64,000 bases of DNA from Streptomyces acidiscabies (GTDB taxonomy: Bacteria; Actinomycetota; Actinomycetes; Streptomycetales; Streptomycetaceae), in NCBI RefSeq assembly GCF_020010905.1, contig NZ_JAGJBY010000001.1, positions 1,136,001 to 1,200,000 of the forward strand, written 5' to 3'. This document shows, piece by piece, positions 15,155 to 22,973 of this stretch (position 1 is its first letter; each line of letters opens with the position of its first letter). A model generated the notes under the pieces. That model had not been told where the DNA came from. It saw only the letters and a list, made by a program, of their open reading frames with translations, and ran no database searches. Made by a program: the position numbers and the translations under genes.

Positions 15155-15802
15155 TCAGCCGGTCAGCACCTCAAGTTCGGCGGCGATGTTGCGCCGCGCG
15201 TCCGCCTCCCAGTGCTCCTGGCCGTACGGCGTCCTGAACAGCCTTTCCATACCGAGGAGTTGACGCAGAATGTCCGCCCGCCCGGCCCGGAACGCGTCCT
15301 CGGGAACGAAGCCGTACTCCTCCCGGACGGCGGCCGTGTACGTGGTGTACGTGTCCGGCGCCGAGGCCAGGATCGCGAGGTCCGCGTCGCACAGCACCTC
15401 GCCGTTGCGGTCCCCGTCGGCCGGGGCGTGCCCCTGGGTGAGCCGTACGAGTCGCGCGACCTCCGCCACACCTTGCTCCGGCACGCCCGCCTCGGTCAGC
15501 GCCCGCTCCGCCAGCCGCGCCGACCGCTCCTCGTTCGTCGACCGCTCCGGGAGGTAGACGGCGTCGTGGAACCAGGCCGCGAGCCGCACCAGATCGGCGT
15601 CGTCGGCGTAGCTCTCCAGGAGGTCGACGCGGTCCAGTACCGCCGTGAGGTGCGTGAGCGTGTGATACCTGCGCTGGGGCTCCTGCCAGCGCCCGATCAG
15701 GTTGTCGGCGTACCGGTGGGGCGCGATGGCGCAGGAGTCGTCGGCCCGCGCGGAGAGCAGAGCGGGAAGCCAGCGGGAGCGCAGAGCGTCGAGATCGGCC
15801 AT
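15155..15802 (-). CDS. HD-domain metal-dependent hydrolase-like protein
   Basis: 215 aa. HD-type motifs: RRYHTLTHLTAVLDRVD (first His), AAWFHDAVYLPERSTNEERSA (HD pair) and VLCDADLAILASAPDTY (distal Asp). The fold usually hydrolyses phosphoester bonds, often of nucleotides, with Mn or Fe. It is a conserved actinobacterial type, often annotated as a predicted phosphohydrolase. It ends 17 bp from the start of the GNAT fusion on the same strand, so the two probably share a transcript. Substrate unknown. Confidence 0.88.
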   Translation of the reverse strand: MADLDALRSRWLPALLSARADDSCAIAPHRYADNLIGRWQEPQRRYHTLTHLTAVLDRVDLLESYADDADLVRLAAWFHDAVYLPERSTNEERSARLAERALTEAGVPEQGVAEVARLVRLTQGHAPADGDRNGEVLCDADLAILASAPDTYTTYTAAVREEYGFVPEDAFRAGRADILRQLLGMERLFRTPYGQEHWEADARRNIAAELEVLTG

Positions 15803-15852
15803 GGCCCCATTGTCCCGGCACGCGACGATCTCCTACGCCCTAGGTTGGATGG

Positions 15853-16524
15853 ATGACCCCTACTTCGGAGCTACCCCGCGACCCTGAACTCCCCGGCCGT
15901 CTCCTCACCGCCGAACGCGACGCTCTCATACCCCTCCTGCGGTCCCGTCCCGACGCCGACTTCGCGCTCCCGACCACGGGCTGTCCTGGCTGGTCCGTGC
16001 GCGACGTCCTCGCGCACTGCTCCTCGGCGCTGATGCGCGTGGTGGAGAACCGCCTGGAGAAGGGCGTGTTCTCCCCCGAGTCCAACGACCGCGACATCGC
16101 CGACCGTGCCGACTGGCCCACCGGGCGGATCGTCGACGAGCTGGAACGCGGCATGACCGAGGTCGGCCCGCTGCTCGCCGCCTCGACCGGCCGCCTCGAT
16201 GCCATCGCGCTCGGCGAGTGGATCCACGCGGGCGATGTGCGCGAGGTCTGGAACGAGCCCGGCGCCTACGCCGGTCCGGCTCTCCCCGAGGCCCTGGCTC
16301 TCCTGACGTACCTCACCCAGCAGCGCAAACGCATCCCTCTCCAGGCGGATCTCGACGACGCGGACGCCCCCGTCGCCCTCGGCCACTCCGACGGCACCCA
16401 CCCGCCGGCCCGCTACCTCGGCCCGGCGGCGACGCTGATCCGGCTGTACTCGGGGCGGCCGGTGGAGGGGGCGGCGTACGAGCTGGTGGGGGTGCGGGAG
16501 GAGGAGCTGAATCTGTTCACGTAA
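15853..16524 (+). CDS. Maleylpyruvate isomerase-family mycothiol-dependent enzyme
   Basis: 223 aa, ATG 15853. The MDMPI/DinB fold is marked by TTGCPGWSVRDVLAHCSSAL (first metal His), an acidic helix containing DELERGM, and DAIALGEWIHAGDVREVW (second His and Glu). Family enzymes use mycothiol, the actinobacterial low-molecular thiol, in isomerisation or conjugation, with Zn or Ni in the active site. The specific substrate is unknown. It is divergent from the HD gene with 50 bp between starts, and is followed by cutC. Confidence 0.88.
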   Translation: MTPTSELPRDPELPGRLLTAERDALIPLLRSRPDADFALPTTGCPGWSVRDVLAHCSSALMRVVENRLEKGVFSPESNDRDIADRADWPTGRIVDELERGMTEVGPLLAASTGRLDAIALGEWIHAGDVREVWNEPGAYAGPALPEALALLTYLTQQRKRIPLQADLDDADAPVALGHSDGTHPPARYLGPAATLIRLYSGRPVEGAAYELVGVREEELNLFT

Positions 16525-16533
16525 CGTACTCTG

Positions 16534-16549
16534 ATTGGACTAGACCTGT
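16534..16549. promoter_or_regulatory. DasR (dre-like) operator candidate before cutC
   Basis: ATTGGACTAGACCTGT resembles the DasR responsive element, whose consensus core is TGGTCTAGACCA: 10 of those 12 positions match. It lies 26 bp before the cutC start at 16575. DasR is the GntR-type GlcNAc-6-P/GlcN-6-P sensor of Streptomyces. Binding is inferred. Confidence 0.45.
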
Positions 16550-16574
16550 AGAGGGATCTGACGAAAGGCCCCGC

Positions 16575-17252
16575 ATGAGCACCCGCCCGCTCCTGGAGGT
16601 GATCGCCCTCACCCCCGAGGACGCGGTCGCGGCGCAGTCGGGCGGCGCGGACCGGGTCGAGCTGGTCTCCGAGATGGCGGCGGACGGACTGACCCCGGCG
16701 CTCTCGGTGTTCGACGCGGTCCGCGCGGCCGTGGACATCGATGTCCGCGTGATGCTCAGGGGATCGGTGGGCTTCGCGGCGGGTGACCTCGGCCAACTCG
16801 TGTGCGCGGCAGGGGAGTTCAGGCAGGCCGGTGCGGACCAGTTCGTGCTGGGGTTCCTGGACGCCGAAGGCGCCGTGGACGTGGGCGCGGTGGAGCGGCT
16901 CACCGCCCAACTGGACGGCTGCCGCTGGACGTTCCACCGCGCGCTCGACCACGCCGCCGACCGCGAGGCGGTCCGCAAGGCGCTCGCGGGCATGCCGGGC
17001 CTGGACACGTACCTCACGGCGGGCTCGCCGGACGGCGTCGAGCAGGGCATGGAGACGCTGCTGGGCGAGGCGGGCCGGTACGAGCAACGCCTCCTGGTCG
17101 GCGGCGGGTTGACGCTGGAGCACGTACCCGCCCTGCGCGCGGCCGGAGTCGAGGCCTTCCACGTCGGCGGGGCGGTACGGCCGTACGGCTGGGCCGAGCC
17201 GGTGGCGCCGGAAGCGGTCCGGACCTGGCGCCGGGCGATCGACCCCGCCTGA
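16575..17252 (+). CDS. cutC: CutC family protein
   Basis: 225 aa TIM-barrel protein, ATG 16575. The family's opening LLEVIALTPEDAVAAQSGGADRVELVS, the conserved VRVMLRGSVGF-like strand, LDGCRWTFHRALDH and the C-terminal AAGVEAFHVGGAVR are present and normal in length. CutC is named for copper homeostasis but its biochemical role is unsettled. The gene is close to murQ and has a DasR-like site upstream, which hints at a link to amino-sugar catabolism. It ends 8 bp from the convergent HelD-type gene. Confidence 0.92.
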   Translation: MSTRPLLEVIALTPEDAVAAQSGGADRVELVSEMAADGLTPALSVFDAVRAAVDIDVRVMLRGSVGFAAGDLGQLVCAAGEFRQAGADQFVLGFLDAEGAVDVGAVERLTAQLDGCRWTFHRALDHAADREAVRKALAGMPGLDTYLTAGSPDGVEQGMETLLGEAGRYEQRLLVGGGLTLEHVPALRAAGVEAFHVGGAVRPYGWAEPVAPEAVRTWRRAIDPA

Positions 17253-17260
17253 CACACGAA

Positions 17261-19306
17261 CTAGCGGATCTGCTCCGGCAGTTCATGCCCGTGCACGACA
17301 ACCAGCCCGGAAACGGCACGAGTCAGGGCGACGTACAGCCGTCGCAGCCCGGTCCGCTCGTCCGGCTCGCCGTCCACCACGGCCTGCGGCTCGTCCAGCA
17401 CGACGTAGTCGTACTCAAGGCCCTTCGCCAACGAGGCCGGAACCAGGGTGAGTCGGGTCTCGGCCGTGGTCTCCTGGCCGGGGTCGAGGTACGACACCCC
17501 GGCTGCCCCCAGCGCCTCCGCGAGCACGGGAATCCGGGCGTCGGCGGCGATGAGCCCGATCGACCCCTCCCGCAGCAGCAACTCCCCGCACGCCGCGACG
17601 ACTTGCTCCACCTCGGAGACCTCGCGCAGCTCGAAGAAGCCGGGGTTCTCACGCACCGACGCGACGGGCGCGAGGCCGGGCGCGATGTGCGGCAGCAGCC
17701 GGGACGCGTAGGTGATGACGTCCGTCGGCACGCGGAACCCGGCGGTCAACTCCTCGATCACTGCGTCGGATTTGCCGAGATGGCCGAGCGCCTCCTCCCA
17801 ACTCCGCGTCGCCCAGGGGGTGGTGCCCTGCGCGAGGTCGCCGAGGACGGTCGCGGAACCGGTCGTGCAGCGCCGTCCCACCGCCCGGTACTGCATGGGG
17901 GAGAGGTCCTGCGCCTCGTCGAGGACGACGTGCCCGAGGGAGTGCGTGCGCTCGACGACGTCGGTGGCCTCGTCGATCAACACCGCGTCCGCCGCTGACC
18001 ACTTGGCCGACTTCACGGACCGCACGGGCTTGGTCCACAGGATCGTCTTCTGCTCCTCGTCGGTGAGAACACCGGCCGCGTGCTCGGCGAGGAACTCCGG
18101 TTCGCAGAGCAGCCGCAGGACCAGTTTCGCCGGATCGACGGGCGGCCAGACCGACTTGACGGCAGCCTTCACCGCACTGTTGCGGGCCACCGAGTCCTGG
18201 ACCCGGTCGTCCGGCGCCTCCCCGGCCCGCTCCATCTGGACCAGCACCGCGTGCGCGATCCGCTGCGGCAGGGCCTCGCGCGCCGCGCCGTACCGGATGT
18301 CGCGGTCGAGCAACTCCCGCACGATGTCCTCAAGTTCGTACGCGGGCACCCGCCAGCGCCGGGACCCGCGCACCACGACCACGGACTCGGTGGGCAGGGT
18401 GACGTGCGCGTACACGGCCCGCCGCAGCACCTCGGCCATCCGGGCGTCGCCCTTCACGACGGCGGCGGGAGCCTCGTCCGTGCCGCGCACCTCGACGTGC
18501 GCGACGAGGTCGTCCACCGTCGCCTGACGGACCGACAACTCGCCCAGGGCGGGCAGGACTTGCTCGATGTAGTGGAGGAACGACCTGTTCGGCCCGATGA
18601 CCAGCGTCCCGGTCCGCGCGAGCCGCTCGCGGTGCGCGTACAGCAGATACGCGACCCGGTGCAGGCCGACGGCGGTCTTCCCGGTCCCCGGGCCTCCCTG
18701 CACGCAGACGCTGCCCGCGAGGCCGCTGCGCACGATCTCGTCCTGCTCGGGCTGGATCGTCGCGACGATGTCCCGCATCGGGCCGACGCGCGGCCGTTCG
18801 ATCTCCTGCTGGAGCAGCTTGCTGGTGCGCGCGGCCTCTGCCGGGTCGGAGAGGTGCTCGTCCTCGTACGCGGTGAGGTCGCCGCCGGTGTACCCGAAGC
18901 GGCGGCGCAGCCCGACGTCCATCGGGTCCTTCTTCGACGCCCGGTAGAAGGGCTGCGAGACCGGCGCGCGCCAGTCGATGACCATGGGGTCGCCGTCGGC
19001 GTCGTGCACATGCCGACGCCCGATGTAGAACCTCTCCCCGTCCGCCCCCTCGGCCTGCTCGGTGCCGGGCGCGTGGAGGTAGTCCAGCCGGCCGAAGAAC
19101 AAGGGGGTATCACTCAGGTCGGCGAGCGCCTTGATCCGCTCCTCGATCTGACGGCCTAGTACCTCAGCGTTAACCCAGTTGGCGGTCACGTCCTTGATGT
19201 CCAGCGCCTGCACGTCCTCCCGCATCGCCCGCAGCGCGGTACGGGACGCGGCGAGATGGGAGCGCTCACGGAACAAGGGATCGTCGACGGGCACGGACGT
19301 GGACAA
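17261..19306 (-). CDS. HelD/HelR-type RNA polymerase recycling ATPase
   Basis: 681 aa from TTG 19306, chosen because GGAGG sits 7 nt upstream; the in-frame ATG at 19324 has no ribosome site. It is a superfamily-1 ATPase related to UvrD: Walker A QGGPGTGKTAVGLHR, motif II HVVLDEAQDLSPMQ, motif III VLGDLAQGTTPW, motif V ASLAKGLEYDYVVLDEP and motif VI LRRLYVALTRAV. The N-terminal arm (ADDPLF..-like VDDPLFRERSHLAASRTALRAM) enters the RNAP secondary channel in HelD proteins, freeing stalled polymerase. The Streptomyces HelR homologue also displaces rifampicin and gives tolerance. I see no convincing rifamycin-associated element upstream. Confidence 0.9.
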   Translation of the reverse strand: MSTSVPVDDPLFRERSHLAASRTALRAMREDVQALDIKDVTANWVNAEVLGRQIEERIKALADLSDTPLFFGRLDYLHAPGTEQAEGADGERFYIGRRHVHDADGDPMVIDWRAPVSQPFYRASKKDPMDVGLRRRFGYTGGDLTAYEDEHLSDPAEAARTSKLLQQEIERPRVGPMRDIVATIQPEQDEIVRSGLAGSVCVQGGPGTGKTAVGLHRVAYLLYAHRERLARTGTLVIGPNRSFLHYIEQVLPALGELSVRQATVDDLVAHVEVRGTDEAPAAVVKGDARMAEVLRRAVYAHVTLPTESVVVVRGSRRWRVPAYELEDIVRELLDRDIRYGAAREALPQRIAHAVLVQMERAGEAPDDRVQDSVARNSAVKAAVKSVWPPVDPAKLVLRLLCEPEFLAEHAAGVLTDEEQKTILWTKPVRSVKSAKWSAADAVLIDEATDVVERTHSLGHVVLDEAQDLSPMQYRAVGRRCTTGSATVLGDLAQGTTPWATRSWEEALGHLGKSDAVIEELTAGFRVPTDVITYASRLLPHIAPGLAPVASVRENPGFFELREVSEVEQVVAACGELLLREGSIGLIAADARIPVLAEALGAAGVSYLDPGQETTAETRLTLVPASLAKGLEYDYVVLDEPQAVVDGEPDERTGLRRLYVALTRAVSGLVVVHGHELPEQIR

Positions 19307-19553
19307 GGAGATGCCTCCGGGCATGCGTGAGCTGCGAATGGGGTGCGACGGTGGCCGACCGGTTTCCGACCGGACGACGGCACTCCACGAGGGAGGCGGC
19401 AAGAGCGGAGAGTGTAGGCGAGGGGCCGGTGCGGGGGCCAATGGGTTTTCGCCGCCCCGGATCCTCACTGCCGTACGGCACAGGCGTACGGCACAGACAT
19501 ACGACCGCCTCGGCCGGGCCCCGGAGGCCGCGTACCGCGACGGTCGTACCCGT

Positions 19554-20543
19554 CTAGCTCTGGAGAGCTCGCAGCGAGTTCAGCAGCGCCGCGCCCCGCT
19601 CCGCGTCGTCCACGCTCACCGCGAAGTCACGCCCCTTGGAGCGGACGACCAGGCACGCGCCGCCGCGCAGCATCACGGTCGTACCGAGCCCGTTGATCCG
19701 GTACCCCCAGCCGCCGGCCTGCGCTGGGGTGCGCTGTTCCACACGGGCCGACTCGATGTCCGCGACGGACCAGTGCCGTGCGGGCCAGCCGAGCGGACCG
19801 AAGGAGACCCGTAGCCCCTGCTCGCCCACGCGGACCTGGACCGACGCGAAGGTGAAGGAGAGCAGGGAGGCGACGCCGAGGCCGATGGTCAGGGCGATGC
19901 CCGGCCGTGGTCCCGTCATACCTCCGAGGGACGCGGCAGCGACCGCGAGGGCCGCGAACCCGAGGACCGCCGCGACCGCCTGGAGCGCCGGGCTGGAGAG
20001 CCGTGAGAACCACGCCACCCGCCGGTCCTGAGGGAGGTCCATGACAGGCCCGTCGCCCTCTGGCTCCGGAGTACTACGACGTGAGAGCCACACGAGCCCA
20101 CCCACCGTGAGAGCCACGACGGCCACGCCGACGATCCAGCCGTACGTGGACCCGGCCTCGTGCCAGTCGCGGACGTCCAGGTTCGCCCGTACGACGGCCG
20201 CCTGCCCACCGACCAGCCCGAGCCCCAGCGTCGGCAGCCCGACCCCGACCCACCCCGCCGTACTACCGCGGGACACCCTCAGGACTACGTACAGCGAGGC
20301 GGCGCAGGCCACCACCCAGATCAGCGCGGGAAAGGCGACGGCGCCCCAGAACGGCATGGACCCGTCGGCCCTCCCGCCGCCGTCCCAGTGCGTGGCCACC
20401 CGGTCCGGCAGCCGCCCGTGCGCGATCAGCGGCAGGGCGACGAGCAGCACGAGCACGGCAGCACACCCAACGACCGCACCCCACGCGCGACTTGCGCCGA
20501 ACCGTCCGTCCGTACCCCGCCCGTTCCCCGTCCGCCCGTTCAT
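19554..20543 (-). CDS. DUF1648 multi-spanning membrane protein
   Basis: 329 aa with about six membrane segments. The DUF1648 motif LPDRVATHWDGGGRADGSMP follows the first membrane helix. A soluble beta-rich C-terminal part, FASVQVRVGEQGLRVSFGPL ... RINGLGTTVMLRGG, resembles a PH-like domain. DUF1648 proteins include SdpI-like immunity and sensor proteins. The gene overlaps the GntR regulator by 4 bp (ATGA), a common arrangement of YtrA-type regulators with membrane-protein targets. Cell membrane; function unproven. Confidence 0.9.
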   Translation of the reverse strand: MNGRTGNGRGTDGRFGASRAWGAVVGCAAVLVLLVALPLIAHGRLPDRVATHWDGGGRADGSMPFWGAVAFPALIWVVACAASLYVVLRVSRGSTAGWVGVGLPTLGLGLVGGQAAVVRANLDVRDWHEAGSTYGWIVGVAVVALTVGGLVWLSRRSTPEPEGDGPVMDLPQDRRVAWFSRLSSPALQAVAAVLGFAALAVAAASLGGMTGPRPGIALTIGLGVASLLSFTFASVQVRVGEQGLRVSFGPLGWPARHWSVADIESARVEQRTPAQAGGWGYRINGLGTTVMLRGGACLVVRSKGRDFAVSVDDAERGAALLNSLRALQS

Positions 20544-20887
20544 GGCATCTCCCTGATCATCTCGATGAGGTCGTCCCTGCCGTACCCGAGCCGCGCCGCT
20601 TCCGCGACCAGCTCACGCACCCGCCCGAGCACCACACCCCGCTGATCCGCTCCCACGGCGACGGTCACCCCCCGGCCTCGCCGGAACTCCAGCACTCCGT
20701 CGTCCCGTAGCCCCCGTAGTCCTCTGAGCACGGTGTTCACATTCACCCCCAACGCCTCGGAGATCTCCCGGGCAGGCGGCAACCGGTCCCCCGGCCCGCA
20801 CTCCCCCTCGGCGATGGCCTGCCGGACCGCCCACGCCACCTGCTCGTGGAGCGGCCGGCTGTCTGTGATGTCCAGTGTCAGCAGCAT
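20540..20887 (-). CDS. GntR-family regulator, YtrA subfamily
   Basis: 115 aa, the short YtrA type. The winged helix is LHEQVAWAVRQAIAEGECGPGDRLPPAREISEALGVNVNTVLRGLRGL, and the C-terminal tail has only two short helices, with no separate effector domain. It is expressed from its own promoter, and the DUF1648 gene follows directly. A perfect dyad, GTGCTA-N7-TAGCAC, begins 3 bp upstream of the start and overlaps the likely -10 region (GATAAT at 20910-20915, minus strand), fitting autorepression. There is no ribosome site, so the mRNA may have a very short leader. Confidence 0.93.
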   Translation of the reverse strand: MLLTLDITDSRPLHEQVAWAVRQAIAEGECGPGDRLPPAREISEALGVNVNTVLRGLRGLRDDGVLEFRRGRGVTVAVGADQRGVVLGRVRELVAEAARLGYGRDDLIEMIREMP

Positions 20888-20889
20888 GG

Positions 20890-20908
20890 TGCTAATGAAG
20901 CTAGCACT
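20890..20908. promoter_or_regulatory. YtrA-type operator
   Basis: GTGCTA (20890-20895) and TAGCAC (20903-20908) are exact inverted repeats with a 7-bp spacer, directly upstream of the GntR start at 20887. A -10-like GATAAT lies beside it on the minus strand. Confidence 0.6.
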
Positions 20909-21053
20909 ATTATCTTCTTGTGGCGGAGGAACCCTGAGACCGACCCCTAATACCCCTGAGAAATCCCGTCCCTCTTGAGTACTACGGAACGGGTGGGAAA
21001 GTTGGCTCTGTGGGGTGATGCCCGCTTTACGGCCGGGATCGCACTATGGATGC

Positions 21054-21242
21054 ATGAGCGCAGCGACCTTCACATCCGTCCCGGCCGCCGGTCGCCCGTC
21101 AGGTGCGACCCCGATGAGCAGTCCGCACAGGCACCGCCTGGGCGACACCGTGCACGCGATACGCGTATTCGCCGGTGCCGCTTTCGACGTCATGATCCTC
21201 GGAGAGTACGGCGAGGAGGCAGGTGTCCGGCGCCGCGGGTGA
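21054..21242 (+). CDS. Small conserved-looking protein
   Basis: 62 aa from ATG 21054. The C-terminal half, RLGDTVHAIRVFAGAAFDVMILGEYGEEAGVRR, looks like a type of small Streptomyces protein that recurs with the ending LGEYGEEAGV. It may be a short amphipathic or membrane-associated helix followed by an acidic turn. No clear SD precedes the ATG. It ends 7 bp from the convergent XPB gene. Function unknown; part of the confidence rests on recalled recurrence. Confidence 0.6.
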   Translation: MSAATFTSVPAAGRPSGATPMSSPHRHRLGDTVHAIRVFAGAAFDVMILGEYGEEAGVRRRG

Positions 21243-21249
21243 GGAGCGC

Positions 21250-22896
21250 TCAGACGTCCTCGGCCAGCAGCTCGTCCGCGTCGACGATCCGGTAGGCGTA
21301 CCCCTGCTCCGCCAGGAACCGCTGCCGGTGCGCGGCGAAGTCCTGGTCGATGGTGTCGCGGGCGACGACGGAGTAGAAGTGGGCCTGATGCCCGTCCGCC
21401 TTGGGCCGCAGCACCCGCCCGAGCCGCTGGGCCTCCTCCTGGCGCGAGCCGAACGTGCCGGAGACCTGGATGGCGACGGTCGCCTCGGGCAGGTCGATGG
21501 AGAAGTTCGCGACCTTGGAGACGACGAGCACGCTGATCTCGCCCTCGCGGAACGCGTCGAAGAGCTTCTCGCGCTGCGCGTTGGAGGTCTCCCCCTTGAT
21601 CACTGGCGCGTCGAGATGCTCCCCCAGCTCGTCGAGCTGGTCGATGTACTGCCCGATGACGAGGATCTGCTGCCCGGCGAACCGGCGCACGATCGCCTCG
21701 GTCACCTTCCGCTTCGTCGCGGTCGTCGCACAGAACCGGTACTTCTCCTCGGCCTCGGCGGTCGCGTACGCGAGCCGCTCGGAGTCGGTGAGATTGACCC
21801 GCACCTCGACACAGTCCGCGGGCGCGATGTACCCCTGCGCCTCGATCTCCTTCCACGGCGCGTCGAACCGCTTGGGCCCGATCAGGGAGAACACGTCGGA
21901 CTCCCGCCCGTCCTCCCGCACCAGCGTCGCCGTCAGCCCGAGCCGCCGCCGCGCCTGAAGATCCGCCGTGAACTTGAAGACCGGCGCGGGCAGCAGATGC
22001 ACCTCGTCGTAGAGGATCAGCCCCCAGTCCCGCGAGTCGAACAGCTCCAGGTGCGGATACACACCCTTCCGCTTCGTGGTCAGCACCTGGTACGTCGCGA
22101 TGGTGACCGGCCGGATCTCCTTGCGCGTCCCGCTGTACTCCCCGATCTCGTCCTCGGTCAGCGAGGTCCGCTTCACCAGCTCGTGCTTCCACTGCCGCGC
22201 GGAGACGGTGTTGGTGACGAGGATCAGCGTCGTCGACTTGGCCTCGGCCATCGCCCCGGCCCCGACCAGCGTCTTCCCGGCGCCGCAGGGCAGGACGACG
22301 ACGCCGCTGCCCCCGTGCCAGAAGTTCTCGACGGCCTGCTTCTGGTACGGCCGCAGCGCCCACCCGTCCTCGGCGAGCTCGATCGGATGAGCCTCCCCGT
22401 CGACGTACCCGGCGAGGTCCTCCGCCGGCCACCCCAGCTTGAGCAGCGTCTGCTTGATCTGCCCCCGCTCCGAGGGGTGCACGATCACGGTGTCCGGATC
22501 GATCCGCGCCCCCACCAGCGGCGCGATCCGCTTCGACCGCAGTACCTCCTCCAGCACCGGCCGGTCGGTGCTGGTCAGCACCAGCCCGTGCGCCGGATGC
22601 TTGCTGAGCGTCAGCCGCCCGTACCGGTCCATCGTCTCGGCGATGTCGACGAGCAGCGCGTGCGGCACCGGATACCGGCTGAACTGCACCAACGCGTCCA
22701 CGACCTGCTCGGCGTCATGCCCGGCGGCCCGCGCGTTCCACAGCCCCAGCGGCGTCACCCGATACGTATGGATGTGCTCCGGCGCCCGCTCCAGCTCGGC
22801 GAACGGCGCGATCACCCGACGGCACGCATCGGCCTGCTCGTGATCGACTTCGAGCAGGAGTGTCTTGTCGGACTGGACGATGAGAGGACCGTTCAC
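21250..22896 (-). CDS. DNA repair helicase XPB
   Basis: 548 aa from GTG 22896, placed 9 nt after GGAAGGGA; this gives the usual start VNGPLIVQSDKTLLLEVDHE. It is a superfamily-2 3'-5' DNA helicase of the archaeal/eukaryotic XPB type found in actinobacteria. N-terminal damage-recognition-like domain (1-175), Q-like motif WALRPYQKQAVENFW, Walker A LPCGAGKTLVG, DEVH box LILYDEVHLLP, motif III GLTATLVREDGRE, a thumb-like region, and motif VI EEAQRLGRVLRPKAD. It unwinds DNA in repair. The partner-like gene upstream (22974-25553) is on the same strand. Confidence 0.96.
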   Translation of the reverse strand: MNGPLIVQSDKTLLLEVDHEQADACRRVIAPFAELERAPEHIHTYRVTPLGLWNARAAGHDAEQVVDALVQFSRYPVPHALLVDIAETMDRYGRLTLSKHPAHGLVLTSTDRPVLEEVLRSKRIAPLVGARIDPDTVIVHPSERGQIKQTLLKLGWPAEDLAGYVDGEAHPIELAEDGWALRPYQKQAVENFWHGGSGVVVLPCGAGKTLVGAGAMAEAKSTTLILVTNTVSARQWKHELVKRTSLTEDEIGEYSGTRKEIRPVTIATYQVLTTKRKGVYPHLELFDSRDWGLILYDEVHLLPAPVFKFTADLQARRRLGLTATLVREDGRESDVFSLIGPKRFDAPWKEIEAQGYIAPADCVEVRVNLTDSERLAYATAEAEEKYRFCATTATKRKVTEAIVRRFAGQQILVIGQYIDQLDELGEHLDAPVIKGETSNAQREKLFDAFREGEISVLVVSKVANFSIDLPEATVAIQVSGTFGSRQEEAQRLGRVLRPKADGHQAHFYSVVARDTIDQDFAAHRQRFLAEQGYAYRIVDADELLAEDV

Positions 22897-22973
22897 GTAC
22901 GTGGATCCCTTCCGCACGGGGCAAACGTCCAGTGTGCCTCATCCGGGCGTGATCTTGCCGGGTGAGCGGCCGG

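Noticed and set aside
21223..22965. Plus-strand frame of 580 codons
   Set aside because: Antisense of the XPB helicase; all recognisable motifs are on the other strand.
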